The notes under the pieces were generated by a model. That model made no database searches. It was not told the DNA's origin and worked only from the letters and a program-made list of their open reading frames with translations. Source: Paralysiella testudinis (GTDB lineage Bacteria; Pseudomonadota; Gammaproteobacteria; Burkholderiales; Neisseriaceae). From it: DNA of 64,000 nt. Positions within the stretch are counted from its first letter, which is position 1. Every line of letters starts with the position of its first letter. The position numbers and the translations under genes are program-made. Below are positions 1 through 8,042 of the stretch, in pieces. The stretch is from assembly GCF_016894345.1 (NCBI RefSeq), contig NZ_CP069798.1, positions 124,001 to 188,000 on the forward strand, in the 5' to 3' direction.

Positions 1-639
1 GGCGAAGTGGTGGGCTTGCTCGGCCCCAACGGCGCCGGTAAAACCACCAGCTTTTACATGATTGTGGGGCTGATTGCCGCCGACGCCGGCAGCATCACCC
101 TTGATAATCAGGAAATCCGCCACCTGCCCATCCATGAGCGCGCCCGCTTAGGCTTAGGCTATCTACCGCAAGAAGCCTCGATTTTCCGCAAAATGACTGT
201 GGCGCAAAACATCCGCGCCATTCTGGAAATCAGCGGTCGCAACAAAGCCGAAATGGACGCCGCACTCAACACCTTGCTGGCCGATCTGCACATCGAGCAC
301 CTGCGTCACAACAGCGCCCTGTCGCTTTCCGGCGGCGAGCGCCGCCGCGTGGAAATCGCCCGCGTACTGGCCATGCAGCCGCGCTTTATTCTGCTGGACG
401 AGCCCTTCGCCGGGGTAGACCCGATTGCAGTCATCGACATCCAAACCATCATTGCCTTTTTGAAACAGCGCGGCATCGGCGTACTGATTACCGACCACAA
501 CGTGCGCGAAACCCTGCGCATTTGCGACCGCGCCTATATCATCAACCAAGGCAGCGTACTGGCCACCGGCCACCCGGAGGAGCTGGTGCAAAACGAAGAA
601 GTGCGCGCCGTGTATTTGGGTGAAAATTTCGACTATTAA
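1..639 (+). CDS. lptB: LPS export ABC transporter ATP-binding protein LptB (5' end outside window)
   Basis: ATPase of the LptBFGC inner-membrane complex that extracts lipopolysaccharide and drives it along the Lpt bridge to the outer membrane. The frame is open from base 1, so the true start lies upstream and a short N-terminal stretch is missing. Visible motifs are Walker A GPNGAGKT, the Q-loop region LPQEAS, the signature LSGGERRR, Walker [14 protein letters not shown] and the H-loop ITDHNVRET. The PQEASIF and FAGVDPIAV segments are typical of LptB within the ABC family. It is followed 36 nt later by rpoN and then hpf, the conserved lptB-rpoN-hpf order of proteobacteria. Identification is secure. 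Confidence 0.95.
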   Translation, partial: GEVVGLLGPNGAGKTTSFYMIVGLIAADAGSITLDNQEIRHLPIHERARLGLGYLPQEASIFRKMTVAQNIRAILEISGRNKAEMDAALNTLLADLHIEHLRHNSALSLSGGERRRVEIARVLAMQPRFILLDEPFAGVDPIAVIDIQTIIAFLKQRGIGVLITDHNVRETLRICDRAYIINQGSVLATGHPEELVQNEEVRAVYLGENFDY

Positions 640-675
640 ATAAAAAGCCAAACCGCCACCAATATCGACACCGTT

Positions 676-2034
676 ATGACCAAAGCCGCCCTCAGCCTCA
701 AGCTGAAGCAGACACAACAGCTCAACCAAAATCTGCAGCAATCGCTGCGGATATTGCATATGTCGGCTCAGGCTTTGGAAACCGAGGTGGCCGAATGGCT
801 GGCCGACAATCCCTTTCTGGAAAAACCCGACACCGACACCGAAGCATTCGAGCTACCACCACAGCAATACACCAAACCGGCCGAACACGTGCATGTGGGT
901 GGCGATGAAGCCGCCGATATCTGGGCCACCGTGGCCGCCGAAGACGACTTACACAGCCAATTGCACGCGCAAGTGTGCGAGCACCCGCTGGATGACAGCA
1001 TCGCCGCGCAAGTACACCTCTTAATCGACAGCCTCGACGAACACGGCTACCTTGCCGACAGCCTGGCCGACATCGCCGAGCACACGCCACTGGAATGGAT
1101 GCTCAGCAAAGACAGCTTGGCGCAGGCATTGGCTGCACTGCAACGCTTCGACCCGCCCGGCATCGGCGCACGCAACCTCACCGAATCGCTGCTGCTGCAA
1201 TTGGCACGCCAGCCGCAAGACGATATCCGCAAATGCGCCGGCCTATTGGTGCGCCACCATTTGGGACAATGGCAAAGCGCGGCACAGCAAAAACAATTGC
1301 TGCGCGCCCTGCCCCAATTCAACGAAACCACTTTTCAGGCAGCCTTGCAATGCATCGCCGCCCTCAATCCCCACCCTGCCTACGGCCACACCGCCGCCGG
1401 CCAGCCCACCGCCTATGTGCAGCCCGACGTCATCATCCGCGAAAGCCGCAAAGGCTGGCAAATCGAGATGGTCAAAGCCGCTTGGCCGCAAGTGCAGCTC
1501 AACATCGAATACACCGAACTCTTGGCCGAAACCGAACTAGACCCGGCCTTTAAAAGCAAATGGCAAGAAGCCCAAGCCCATCTGGACAGCCTCAAGTTGC
1601 GGCAAAACACCGTATTGCGGCTGGCCGAGTGGATTTTAGACAAACAACAAGACTTCTTTATCTTCGGCCCCATCGGCTTGGCACCGCTCACCCTCAAAGA
1701 AGCCGCCCAAGCGTTGGGCTTGGCCGAAAGCACCATTTCAAGAGCAGTGAACCAAAAATATTTGGCTTGCCCGCGCGGAGTGTTTGCGTTACGCTATTTC
1801 TTCAGCCAAGCGGTGTCACAAAACGAACACAATGAAGCCGGCAGCAGCCAACGCGCCGTGCAAACCCTGCTCGAAACGCTGATACAGCAAGAAAACCCGC
1901 AACAGCCCTATTCCGATAGCGAGCTGGTGACACAACTGGCCAAACACGGCATTACCTTGGCTCGGCGCACCGTAGCCAAATACCGCGAAGCCTTGAAAAT
2001 CGCCCCGGCACACCAACGTAAACAGACAAATTAA
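676..2034 (+). CDS. rpoN: RNA polymerase sigma-54 factor RpoN
   Basis: Alternative sigma factor that recognises -24/-12 promoters and needs an AAA+ activator. At 452 aa it is close to the usual 450-500. Region I is present: a Gln/Leu-rich start (LSLKLKQTQQLNQNLQQSLR) that contacts activator and core. The core-binding domain follows, then a helix-turn-helix near residues 340-360 (LKEAAQALGLAESTISRAVN). The C-terminal RpoN box reads ARRTVAKYRE, so all functional parts are intact. In pathogenic Neisseria the corresponding locus is described as degenerate; here I see no stop or frameshift. It is translated downstream of lptB and upstream of hpf. No enhancer-binding activator is encoded in this window. 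Confidence 0.95.
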   Translation: MTKAALSLKLKQTQQLNQNLQQSLRILHMSAQALETEVAEWLADNPFLEKPDTDTEAFELPPQQYTKPAEHVHVGGDEAADIWATVAAEDDLHSQLHAQVCEHPLDDSIAAQVHLLIDSLDEHGYLADSLADIAEHTPLEWMLSKDSLAQALAALQRFDPPGIGARNLTESLLLQLARQPQDDIRKCAGLLVRHHLGQWQSAAQQKQLLRALPQFNETTFQAALQCIAALNPHPAYGHTAAGQPTAYVQPDVIIRESRKGWQIEMVKAAWPQVQLNIEYTELLAETELDPAFKSKWQEAQAHLDSLKLRQNTVLRLAEWILDKQQDFFIFGPIGLAPLTLKEAAQALGLAESTISRAVNQKYLACPRGVFALRYFFSQAVSQNEHNEAGSSQRAVQTLLETLIQQENPQQPYSDSELVTQLAKHGITLARRTVAKYREALKIAPAHQRKQTN

Positions 2035-2112
2035 AGAACGCCCCTATTTGTTCAGGCTGCCTGAAAGGCAGCAACCCGCGGCACCCCGCCGCACAAACCG
2101 TAGGAGTTGATT

Positions 2113-2439
2113 ATGAACCTGAAATTCACCGGACTGAATATTGATGTTACCGATGCGCTGAAAGACTACATCAGCACCAAATTGGCGCGCATCACCCGCC
2201 ATGTGGACAACGTGATTTCCGTGGTGGTGACCTTATCGGTGGAGAAGTTAAATCAAAAAGCCGAAATCGACCTACATTTGTCGGGCAAGGATTTGCATGT
2301 TGAATCGGTGGACACCGATATGTATGCCGCCATCGACAGCCTGATGGACAAACTGGATCGTGCGGTGCTGAAACACAAAGAAAAAAGCACCAACCACCGC
2401 GCCACCCCCACCGGCCAAATGGCTGCCCAAAGCGAATAA
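2113..2439 (+). CDS. hpf: Ribosome hibernation promoting factor (HPF/RaiA family, short form)
   Basis: Small protein that binds the 30S decoding region and promotes inactive ribosome states in starvation. The ATG at 2113 is chosen over an upstream TTG at 2107 because TAGGAG (2101-2106) sits 6 nt before it. This gives 108 aa, the length of the short HPF class without the dimerisation domain. The sequence starts MNLKFTGLNIDVTDALKDYI, and the basic C-terminal helix (LDRAVLKHKEK) matches the family. A DUS lies in the gap after rpoN, and a strong terminator follows at 2462-2503. Confidence 0.93.
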   Translation: MNLKFTGLNIDVTDALKDYISTKLARITRHVDNVISVVVTLSVEKLNQKAEIDLHLSGKDLHVESVDTDMYAAIDSLMDKLDRAVLKHKEKSTNHRATPTGQMAAQSE

Positions 2440-2461
2440 ACCCTCTGGTTGAATCTCATGT

Positions 2462-2503
2462 AAAACAGCACCCCCTGAAAGAAATTTCAGGGGGTGCTGT
2501 TTT
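2462..2503. terminator. Bidirectional rho-independent terminator between hpf and the APE cluster
   Basis: Perfect 19-bp inverted repeat with a GAAA loop. The left arm is 2462-2480 and the right arm 2485-2503, with the A-rich end of one arm and T-rich end of the other giving a U-tract on both strands. It lies between hpf (+) and the last gene of the cluster (-), so it can end both converging transcripts. Confidence 0.9.
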
Positions 2504-2516
2504 GCGGTTGGTGGTG

Positions 2517-3746
2517 TTAACCCCAGCGCTTCAGCACCAAGGAGGTATTCACCCCACCAAAGGCAAAATTGTTGTTCACCACGTATTCGGTTTCAATCCG
2601 CCGCCCTTCGCCGGTGATGTAGTCCAGCTCGCCGCAGCGCGGATCCACTTGGTTCAGGTTGAGCGTGGGGGCAAACCAGTTGTCGTTCATCATGGCAATC
2701 GAAAACCAGGTTTCCAGCGCACCGCAAGCGCCCAGCGTGTGGCCAAGATAGCTTTTTTGCGAGCTGATGGGCATATGGCGGCCAAACAGGCGCTCGGTGG
2801 CGCGGGTTTCAGCAATATCGCCCTGTTCGGTGGCGGTGCCGTGGCCGTTGACATAGCCCACCGCCGGCGGTGCAATACCGGCATCGTCTAAAGCCAATTG
2901 CATACAGCGGTGCATGGTGGCCTCTTCTGGCCGTGTCACATGGCTGCCGTCGCCATTGCTGCCAAAGCCGACAATTTCGGCATAGATTTTGGCGCCGCGC
3001 GCACGCGCGTGTTCGTATTCTTCCAGCACCAACATCCCCGCGCCTTCGCCAATCACCAAGCCATCGCGCCCAGCATCATAAGGACTAGGCGTTTGCTTGG
3101 GGGTGCTGTTTTTAAGGCTGGCGGCATACAGCGAGTCGAACACATAGGCTTCCGACGGACACAATTCTTCGCCGCCACCGGCCAGCATCAAATCAATCTT
3201 GCCGAATTTAATCGCCTCATAGGCATAGCCGATGCCTTGGCTGCCTGAAGCACAGGCGCTGGAGGTGGGAATCACCCGCCCGGTAAGGCCGAAAAAAATG
3301 GCGATATTGGCCGCGGTGGTGTGCGGCATCATGCGGATATAGGTATTGGCACTGAATCCGGGCGCGGCACCCTCAAGCAGCAGCTGCCCCATATCGCGGA
3401 TATCACGGGTGCTGCCCACGGAAGAGCCGCAGGCCACGCCCATGCGCCCGTCGCGAATCAGCGCTTCGCCCAGCAAACCGGCGTCGGTCAAGGCATCTTC
3501 GGCCGCAGCCACACACAGCTGCGACACGCGCCCTAGGCTGCGCAATTGTTTGCGGGTCCAGTGTGCGGGCACGGCAAAATCACGTATCGGCGCGGCCAGG
3601 CGGGTGTTCAATTCGGGATAACAATCCCACTCGGGCATGGCCACCACCGCATTTTCATAGGCCGCCAAACCTTGGCGTATGCTCGCCCAATTGCGCCCCA
3701 AGGCCGAAATGCCGCCGATGCCGCTAATCACCACCCGTTTCAACAC
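2517..3746 (-). CDS. APE cluster beta-ketoacyl-ACP synthase (ApeR-like)
   Basis: Condensing enzyme of the FabF/FabB type, 409 aa, last gene of the aryl-polyene operon. The catalytic triad is visible: Cys165 in SSACASGSQ, His302 in NGHGTATEQ and His336 in YLGHTLGACGALE, so it should be an active ketosynthase. It overlaps the upstream reductase gene by 7 nt, implying translational coupling. In APE systems (E. coli, Xenorhabdus) two ketosynthases plus a shortened partner extend the polyene. By position at the end of the operon this one matches ApeR, but assignment between the KS paralogs is an inference from order. Confidence 0.88.
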   Translation of the reverse strand: MLKRVVISGIGGISALGRNWASIRQGLAAYENAVVAMPEWDCYPELNTRLAAPIRDFAVPAHWTRKQLRSLGRVSQLCVAAAEDALTDAGLLGEALIRDGRMGVACGSSVGSTRDIRDMGQLLLEGAAPGFSANTYIRMMPHTTAANIAIFFGLTGRVIPTSSACASGSQGIGYAYEAIKFGKIDLMLAGGGEELCPSEAYVFDSLYAASLKNSTPKQTPSPYDAGRDGLVIGEGAGMLVLEEYEHARARGAKIYAEIVGFGSNGDGSHVTRPEEATMHRCMQLALDDAGIAPPAVGYVNGHGTATEQGDIAETRATERLFGRHMPISSQKSYLGHTLGACGALETWFSIAMMNDNWFAPTLNLNQVDPRCGELDYITGEGRRIETEYVVNNNFAFGGVNTSLVLKRWG

Positions 3747-4474
3747 AAACCCCCATTCACCGCCAATACTTGGCGGGTAATATAGGCCGCCTTATCAGAC
3801 ATCAAAAACGCCACCGCATGTGCCACTTCTTCAGGCAGCCCCATGCGGGCGGCGGGAATCATTTTCAAAATTTCGGCCACCGGCACATTCTCGTCAATAA
3901 TATCGGTGTCGATCAAACCCGGTGCCACGCAATTGACGGTAATCTTGCGCTTGGCCAACTCCAGCGCCAATGCCTTGGCTGCGCCCATCACACCGGCTTT
4001 GGAAGCGCTGTAATTCACCTGGCCGCGGTTGCCCACCAAGCCGGATACCGAGGTGATGCACACAATACGCCCCGGCGCGCGGCGGCGTATCATCGGCATC
4101 ATCAATGGGTGCAGCACATTGTAAAAACCGTCTAGGTTGGTGCGTAATACGCTGTCCCAGTCGTCATCGCTCAAGGCCGGAAAGGCATTGTCGCGTGTGA
4201 GCCCGGCATTGAGCACCACGCCGTAATAGGCGCCGTTTTGCTCGATATCGGCTTCCAACAAAGCCTTGGCCGCAGCTCGGTCGGCCACGTCGAACATCAG
4301 CACGCGGGCTTGGCGCCCCAAATCGCGAATTTGTTGCGCCACCGTTTCGGCTTCAGCCGCACGGCTGCGTCCGTGCACCACCACGTCAAAACCTTCGGCG
4401 GCCAGCGCCAGCGCAATGGCACGGCCAATGCCGCGGGTGGCACCGGTTACCAACACCGTGCGTGTTTCATTCAT
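3740..4474 (-). CDS. APE cluster 3-oxoacyl-ACP reductase (FabG-like, ApeQ-like)
   Basis: Short-chain dehydrogenase/reductase, 244 aa, which reduces the beta-keto group after each condensation using NADPH. The cofactor motif GATRGIGRA is at residues 11-19 and the catalytic Ser142-Tyr155-Lys159 triad is in TSVSG and NYSASK. The C-terminus (YITRQVLAVNGGLC) is the FabG type. It shares an ATGA overlap with the preceding dehydratase gene and overlaps the next ketosynthase by 7 nt. The role in polyene synthesis follows from the cluster, since the family alone would also fit housekeeping FabG. Confidence 0.9.
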   Translation of the reverse strand: MNETRTVLVTGATRGIGRAIALALAAEGFDVVVHGRSRAAEAETVAQQIRDLGRQARVLMFDVADRAAAKALLEADIEQNGAYYGVVLNAGLTRDNAFPALSDDDWDSVLRTNLDGFYNVLHPLMMPMIRRRAPGRIVCITSVSGLVGNRGQVNYSASKAGVMGAAKALALELAKRKITVNCVAPGLIDTDIIDENVPVAEILKMIPAARMGLPEEVAHAVAFLMSDKAAYITRQVLAVNGGLC

Positions 4475-4974
4475 GTTGTTGCTTTCTGTGTTTGTGCCAG
4501 GTAACCGTCTAAATCCGGCGGGCTGAATACATTTAACGCCGCTTGTGCCACCAGCCCGTTTTCAGGCAGCCTAAAACCGGCGGGCGCGGCGATGATGCGC
4601 AAGCTGCAATCGAATACGGCAAAGCCGTTGTTATCGCGAATAGATTGCCGGGTTTCGGCCAGCAACTCACAGCCCAGCGGCAATGTATCGGCAAACAGAT
4701 GCAGCTTGCGCGTACCCAGCAAAAAGCCCAACCGCACCGACTCGCCGCCATTGTGGGCATGAATGCCATCCAAAGCCGCGATGCATTGCGCCATGATTTC
4801 CATCGCCATCCATGCCGGCACGGTGCCGTCGGGCTGCATCAACACATGGTCGGCACCGATATGGGCACTGGCTTGCAGGCTTTCGTGGTCGTAGGCCAAA
4901 ACTTCATCCAGCAGCACCATATGGCCGCTGTGCGGCAATAAGGCCGCCACATCGGAAATGGGACAGCTCAGCAT
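4471..4974 (-). CDS. APE cluster 3-hydroxyacyl-ACP dehydratase (hotdog fold, ApeP-like)
   Basis: FabZ-like hotdog protein of 167 aa, expected to dehydrate the hydroxyacyl intermediate to the conjugated ene. The start at 4974 is chosen because GGAGGA lies just upstream (4978-4983). It overlaps the ketosynthase stop by 7 nt, whereas a longer frame to 5067 would run far into that gene. The N-terminal LLPHSGHMVLLDEV and the hotdog helix WMAMEIMAQCIAA are characteristic. A second dehydratase domain is fused to the ligase at 13052-14770, so the cluster carries two. Confidence 0.85.
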   Translation of the reverse strand: MLSCPISDVAALLPHSGHMVLLDEVLAYDHESLQASAHIGADHVLMQPDGTVPAWMAMEIMAQCIAALDGIHAHNGGESVRLGFLLGTRKLHLFADTLPLGCELLAETRQSIRDNNGFAVFDCSLRIIAAPAGFRLPENGLVAQAALNVFSPPDLDGYLAQTQKATT

Positions 4975-6188
4975 ACATCCTCCGCAGGCTCGCCAATAAT
5001 CAGCGCGCTGTTGTTGCCGCCAAAAGCAAACGAAGTGCTCAGGCCGATGCGCCGATGCGCCGGCCAATGGCTGCCTGAAGCCGTTAAGGCCAACGGCGGC
5101 AAGGCCGCATCGTAGCCCGCAGGCAGATATTGTGCCGGCAACTGCCCGTTCGGATTATCCGCACGGCTGGCCATGCCCCACACCAGCGCCGCTTCCAGTG
5201 CCCCGGCCGCGCCTAAAGTATGGCCGGTATAGGGCTTGGTAGACGTACACTGCGTGGCCGCGCCAAAACACTGCGCCACCGCCGTGCTTTCCATGCTGTC
5301 GTTCAGTTCGGTGCCGGTGCCGTGCAGATTAATCCAGCCGATGTCGTGCGGATGCAAGGCCGCATTGGCCAAGGCTGCCTGTAAAGTTTGCACCGCACCC
5401 GCACCATCGGGGCGTGGGCTGGACATATGCCAAGCATCGCTGCTGGCGCCGTAGCCCAGCAAGCACAAGTCTTGCGGATGCGCCTGCTCGCGGGTGGCCA
5501 CAAACACCGCCGCCGCTTCGCCGATATTGATGCCGCGCCGCCCCGATGCAAACGGCGTGGCGGTGTCGTCGGACAACACCTCCAGCGCGGCAAAACCGTT
5601 TACCGTGAGCAGCGACAAACAATCCACACCGCCGCACACCACCGCATCGGCCAAACCGGCACGCAGTAGCCGCGCCGCGCTAATCAAAGCCCGCGCGCCG
5701 GAAGTGCAGGCGGTGGAAATCACATAGGCCAAACCACCCAAGCCGTATTGCCATTGCACAAATTCTGCCGGAGAAGACAACAGCTGATGCGGCTGGCCAA
5801 AACCACTGTCGGCCCAGCCACCACCGCCCACCACATGTTGAAAAGCAGCGATGTTTTCATCCACGCCACTGGTGGACGTGCCCAGCACCACCGCCACCCG
5901 TGCAGCACCATAGCGCTGTTTGGCGGCTTCGATTTGCGGCTCTACCGCCGCTAGCGCATGCCACAGCAATTGATTGTTGCGGCTGCTCAAGCCCGGCGGC
6001 ACCTCCGGCGCAAACGGACGCAGGGCTTGGTTTACCGCGCCCACGGGCAAATTGCGCCCATGCACCCACGCTTCGGATTGGCTCAACTGCGGCGGCCATG
6101 GTGACAACAAGGCCGCCACAGTGGCGGCCAAACCATCGCCCACAGCCGACAATACGCCGGGGTGGCTTAAATAAATGGCTGCGTTCAT
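4968..6188 (-). CDS. APE cluster beta-ketoacyl-ACP synthase (ApeO-like)
   Basis: Second ketosynthase of the cluster, 406 aa. The nucleophile is Cys161 in ISTACTSGARA, and the two histidine motifs are LHGTGTELND and TGHTLGAAGALE, so it looks catalytically complete. It is divergent from the KS at 2517-3746, consistent with distinct roles (in APE systems one paralog pairs with the shortened ApeC-type partner). It follows the lipoprotein gene by 2 nt and overlaps the dehydratase, so it belongs to the same transcript. Confidence 0.87.
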   Translation of the reverse strand: MNAAIYLSHPGVLSAVGDGLAATVAALLSPWPPQLSQSEAWVHGRNLPVGAVNQALRPFAPEVPPGLSSRNNQLLWHALAAVEPQIEAAKQRYGAARVAVVLGTSTSGVDENIAAFQHVVGGGGWADSGFGQPHQLLSSPAEFVQWQYGLGGLAYVISTACTSGARALISAARLLRAGLADAVVCGGVDCLSLLTVNGFAALEVLSDDTATPFASGRRGINIGEAAAVFVATREQAHPQDLCLLGYGASSDAWHMSSPRPDGAGAVQTLQAALANAALHPHDIGWINLHGTGTELNDSMESTAVAQCFGAATQCTSTKPYTGHTLGAAGALEAALVWGMASRADNPNGQLPAQYLPAGYDAALPPLALTASGSHWPAHRRIGLSTSFAFGGNNSALIIGEPAEDVC

Positions 6189-6190
6189 GC

Positions 6191-6700
6191 CTATTCTTCG
6201 ATTATCTTGACTTGCCAGTGATCACCGGTGGCGGTGTGGATTTGCCATTCGCCTTCATTCAGTGCGCGGATGCGCCACAGCTCGCGGCCATTGTGCTGGC
6301 GGTAAACCGTATCTTGGCCTTGCGTGGCGGCCGTGAGCTGCGGATACAGGGTTGTCTCGCCGCCCAACAATGCCAACATGGCGGCAAACAGCTGGCTGGC
6401 GCGACGGTTGGGCGGCACAAAACCATCGTTGCGCCAACCACGGCTGTCGATACGCTGGCGCGCCAACGGCACACCAAAGGCATCGGTTTGCACCCAACGC
6501 CAATATGTGCCTTGCGCATCCGCCAGCGCCTGCACTGCCAACAGGCTTTGGCGGCCATTTTGCATGTCGGTAAGCTGAAACCAATGCGCTTGTGCCAGCG
6601 CAGGCAAGTGTTGCGGCACCGGTGCGTTCAGGCTGCCTGAAAACAAGGCGCAGCCACCCAGCAGCCATGCCAATACCATAATGTAAACATATTTTAACAC
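6191..6700 (-). CDS. APE cluster lipoprotein (DUF3261-like, ApeN-like)
   Basis: Small predicted outer-membrane lipoprotein. A hydrophobic stretch ends in the lipobox LLGGC, with Cys as the lipidated residue. The GTG at 6700 is preferred: it lies 8 nt after the flavoprotein stop (TGA at 6711-6709) with TTGAGG as ribosome site, giving 169 aa. ATG at 6679 would leave a very short signal, and a frame to 6739 would overlap the upstream gene. DUF3261 lipoproteins are standard members of APE clusters. Function is unproven; export or surface placement of the lipid is likely. The product name is from memory of the cluster type. Confidence 0.75.
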   Translation of the reverse strand: MLKYVYIMVLAWLLGGCALFSGSLNAPVPQHLPALAQAHWFQLTDMQNGRQSLLAVQALADAQGTYWRWVQTDAFGVPLARQRIDSRGWRNDGFVPPNRRASQLFAAMLALLGGETTLYPQLTAATQGQDTVYRQHNGRELWRIRALNEGEWQIHTATGDHWQVKIIEE

Positions 6701-6708
6701 AAAAAGCC

Positions 6709-7971
6709 TCAAACCGCTGTTGGTGTGGCCGCACCGCAAATTTCCGCCAAGGCCTGCAAACGCCGCGTTGACTTGGTTACAAAAGGATTGCTTTCGTCCC
6801 AGGAGTAGCCCGCCAAAATGGCGCTAATCATGCGGCGGATATCGGGGTTGACCTGTTCGCTGCAGCTGTAAATCACGTCTTGGAAGCTGCCGTCGTACCA
6901 GCCGCTCACATAAGTGCGAAAGGCATTCACGCCCACCATCAGCGGCACGGCAAATTCGCTTTGCCAATCCACCACTTCGCCGCTCAATTGCCGGTGCAGC
7001 AACGCTGCCGCCAATTTGGCCGAATGCAGAGCAATGGTCACGCCGGAAGAAAACACCGGATCCAAAAACTCGGCGGCATTGCCCAGCAGTGCAAAATGAC
7101 GACCATGCAAGGCTTTCACATTGGCAGAATAGTTGCTCAAGCTGCGAAACGGCACGCCGTTGTCCCACACCGCATTGGTCAATATGCGCGCCAACATCGG
7201 CACTTCCGACACAAATTGCTTCAACACGGCTTCATCGCCCACCAAACCCTCGCGCTGCAAACGCGCAGGCTCACCCACCACGCCGATGGAAGCGCGGCCA
7301 TTGCTAAACGGAATCAGCCAAAACCACACGTCACGCAACTTAGGATGGGTGCTAATCAGGATTTTATTGCGGTCAAATTCATTGCCCACGATATGGTCGT
7401 CGATGTGGGTGAACACCGCTTGGCGCGGCGGCAATGATGATGGCGTTTCCAAATCCAGCAAGCACGGCAGCACGCGGCCATAGCCACTGGCATCGAGCAC
7501 AAAGGCTGCCTGAAGCGTGTAGGCTTCACCCGTTTCCGGCTGCACGGTAAGCCGCGCTTGTTCACCGCTGTGGTCAAACGCGGTCACACCGTGGCCAAAG
7601 CGCACGTCCACGCCCTGCTTGGCCGCTTCGTCAATCAATACTTTGTCGAACACCGCACGCTGCACCTGAAACGTAGTGCCGGGGCCGGGGGTGAATTTAT
7701 CGGTGAATTCAAAACAGGTATAGCGCTCGCCCCAAGTAAAGGCGGCGCCGTTTTTATACTGAAAGCCCGGCGTGGCCGCGACTGCTCGCGCCATGCCCGC
7801 TTCCTCCAGCATTTCCATGCAGTGCGGCAACAGGCTCTCGCCAATCACAAAGCGCGGGAAATGCTGCTTTTCCAACACGCATACCCGGTAGCCGTGGCGC
7901 CGCAGCAAGGCCGACACCACCGCACCCGATGGCCCGGCACCGATTACCGCCACATCCACTGTTTGATTCAT
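6709..7971 (-). CDS. APE cluster FAD-dependent oxidoreductase, flavin-dependent halogenase family
   Basis: Flavoprotein of 420 aa. The Rossmann motif GAGPSGA is at residues 11-17, GESLLP at 44-49 and, unusually clear, WFWLIP at 216-221, which fits the WxWxIP signature of flavin-dependent halogenases. The nearest families are tryptophan-halogenase-like and geranylgeranyl-reductase-like monooxygenases. Such genes recur in APE clusters, where the reaction is not settled. Halogenation, hydroxylation or another oxidation of the aryl head are all possible. It sits between the exporter and lipoprotein genes, with 71 nt to the exporter. Confidence 0.8.
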   Translation of the reverse strand: MNQTVDVAVIGAGPSGAVVSALLRRHGYRVCVLEKQHFPRFVIGESLLPHCMEMLEEAGMARAVAATPGFQYKNGAAFTWGERYTCFEFTDKFTPGPGTTFQVQRAVFDKVLIDEAAKQGVDVRFGHGVTAFDHSGEQARLTVQPETGEAYTLQAAFVLDASGYGRVLPCLLDLETPSSLPPRQAVFTHIDDHIVGNEFDRNKILISTHPKLRDVWFWLIPFSNGRASIGVVGEPARLQREGLVGDEAVLKQFVSEVPMLARILTNAVWDNGVPFRSLSNYSANVKALHGRHFALLGNAAEFLDPVFSSGVTIALHSAKLAAALLHRQLSGEVVDWQSEFAVPLMVGVNAFRTYVSGWYDGSFQDVIYSCSEQVNPDIRRMISAILAGYSWDESNPFVTKSTRRLQALAEICGAATPTAV

Positions 7972-8042
7972 GTTTTATCCCATCCAGTTTGTCAGAACCA
8001 CAGCTTGCCATTCTAAAACACCCTTGCGCAGCACGCTTTGTG

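Noticed and set aside
1052..1553. Open frames of over 150 codons inside rpoN on +
   Set aside because: GC-rich shadow frames; the rpoN frame has all family motifs.
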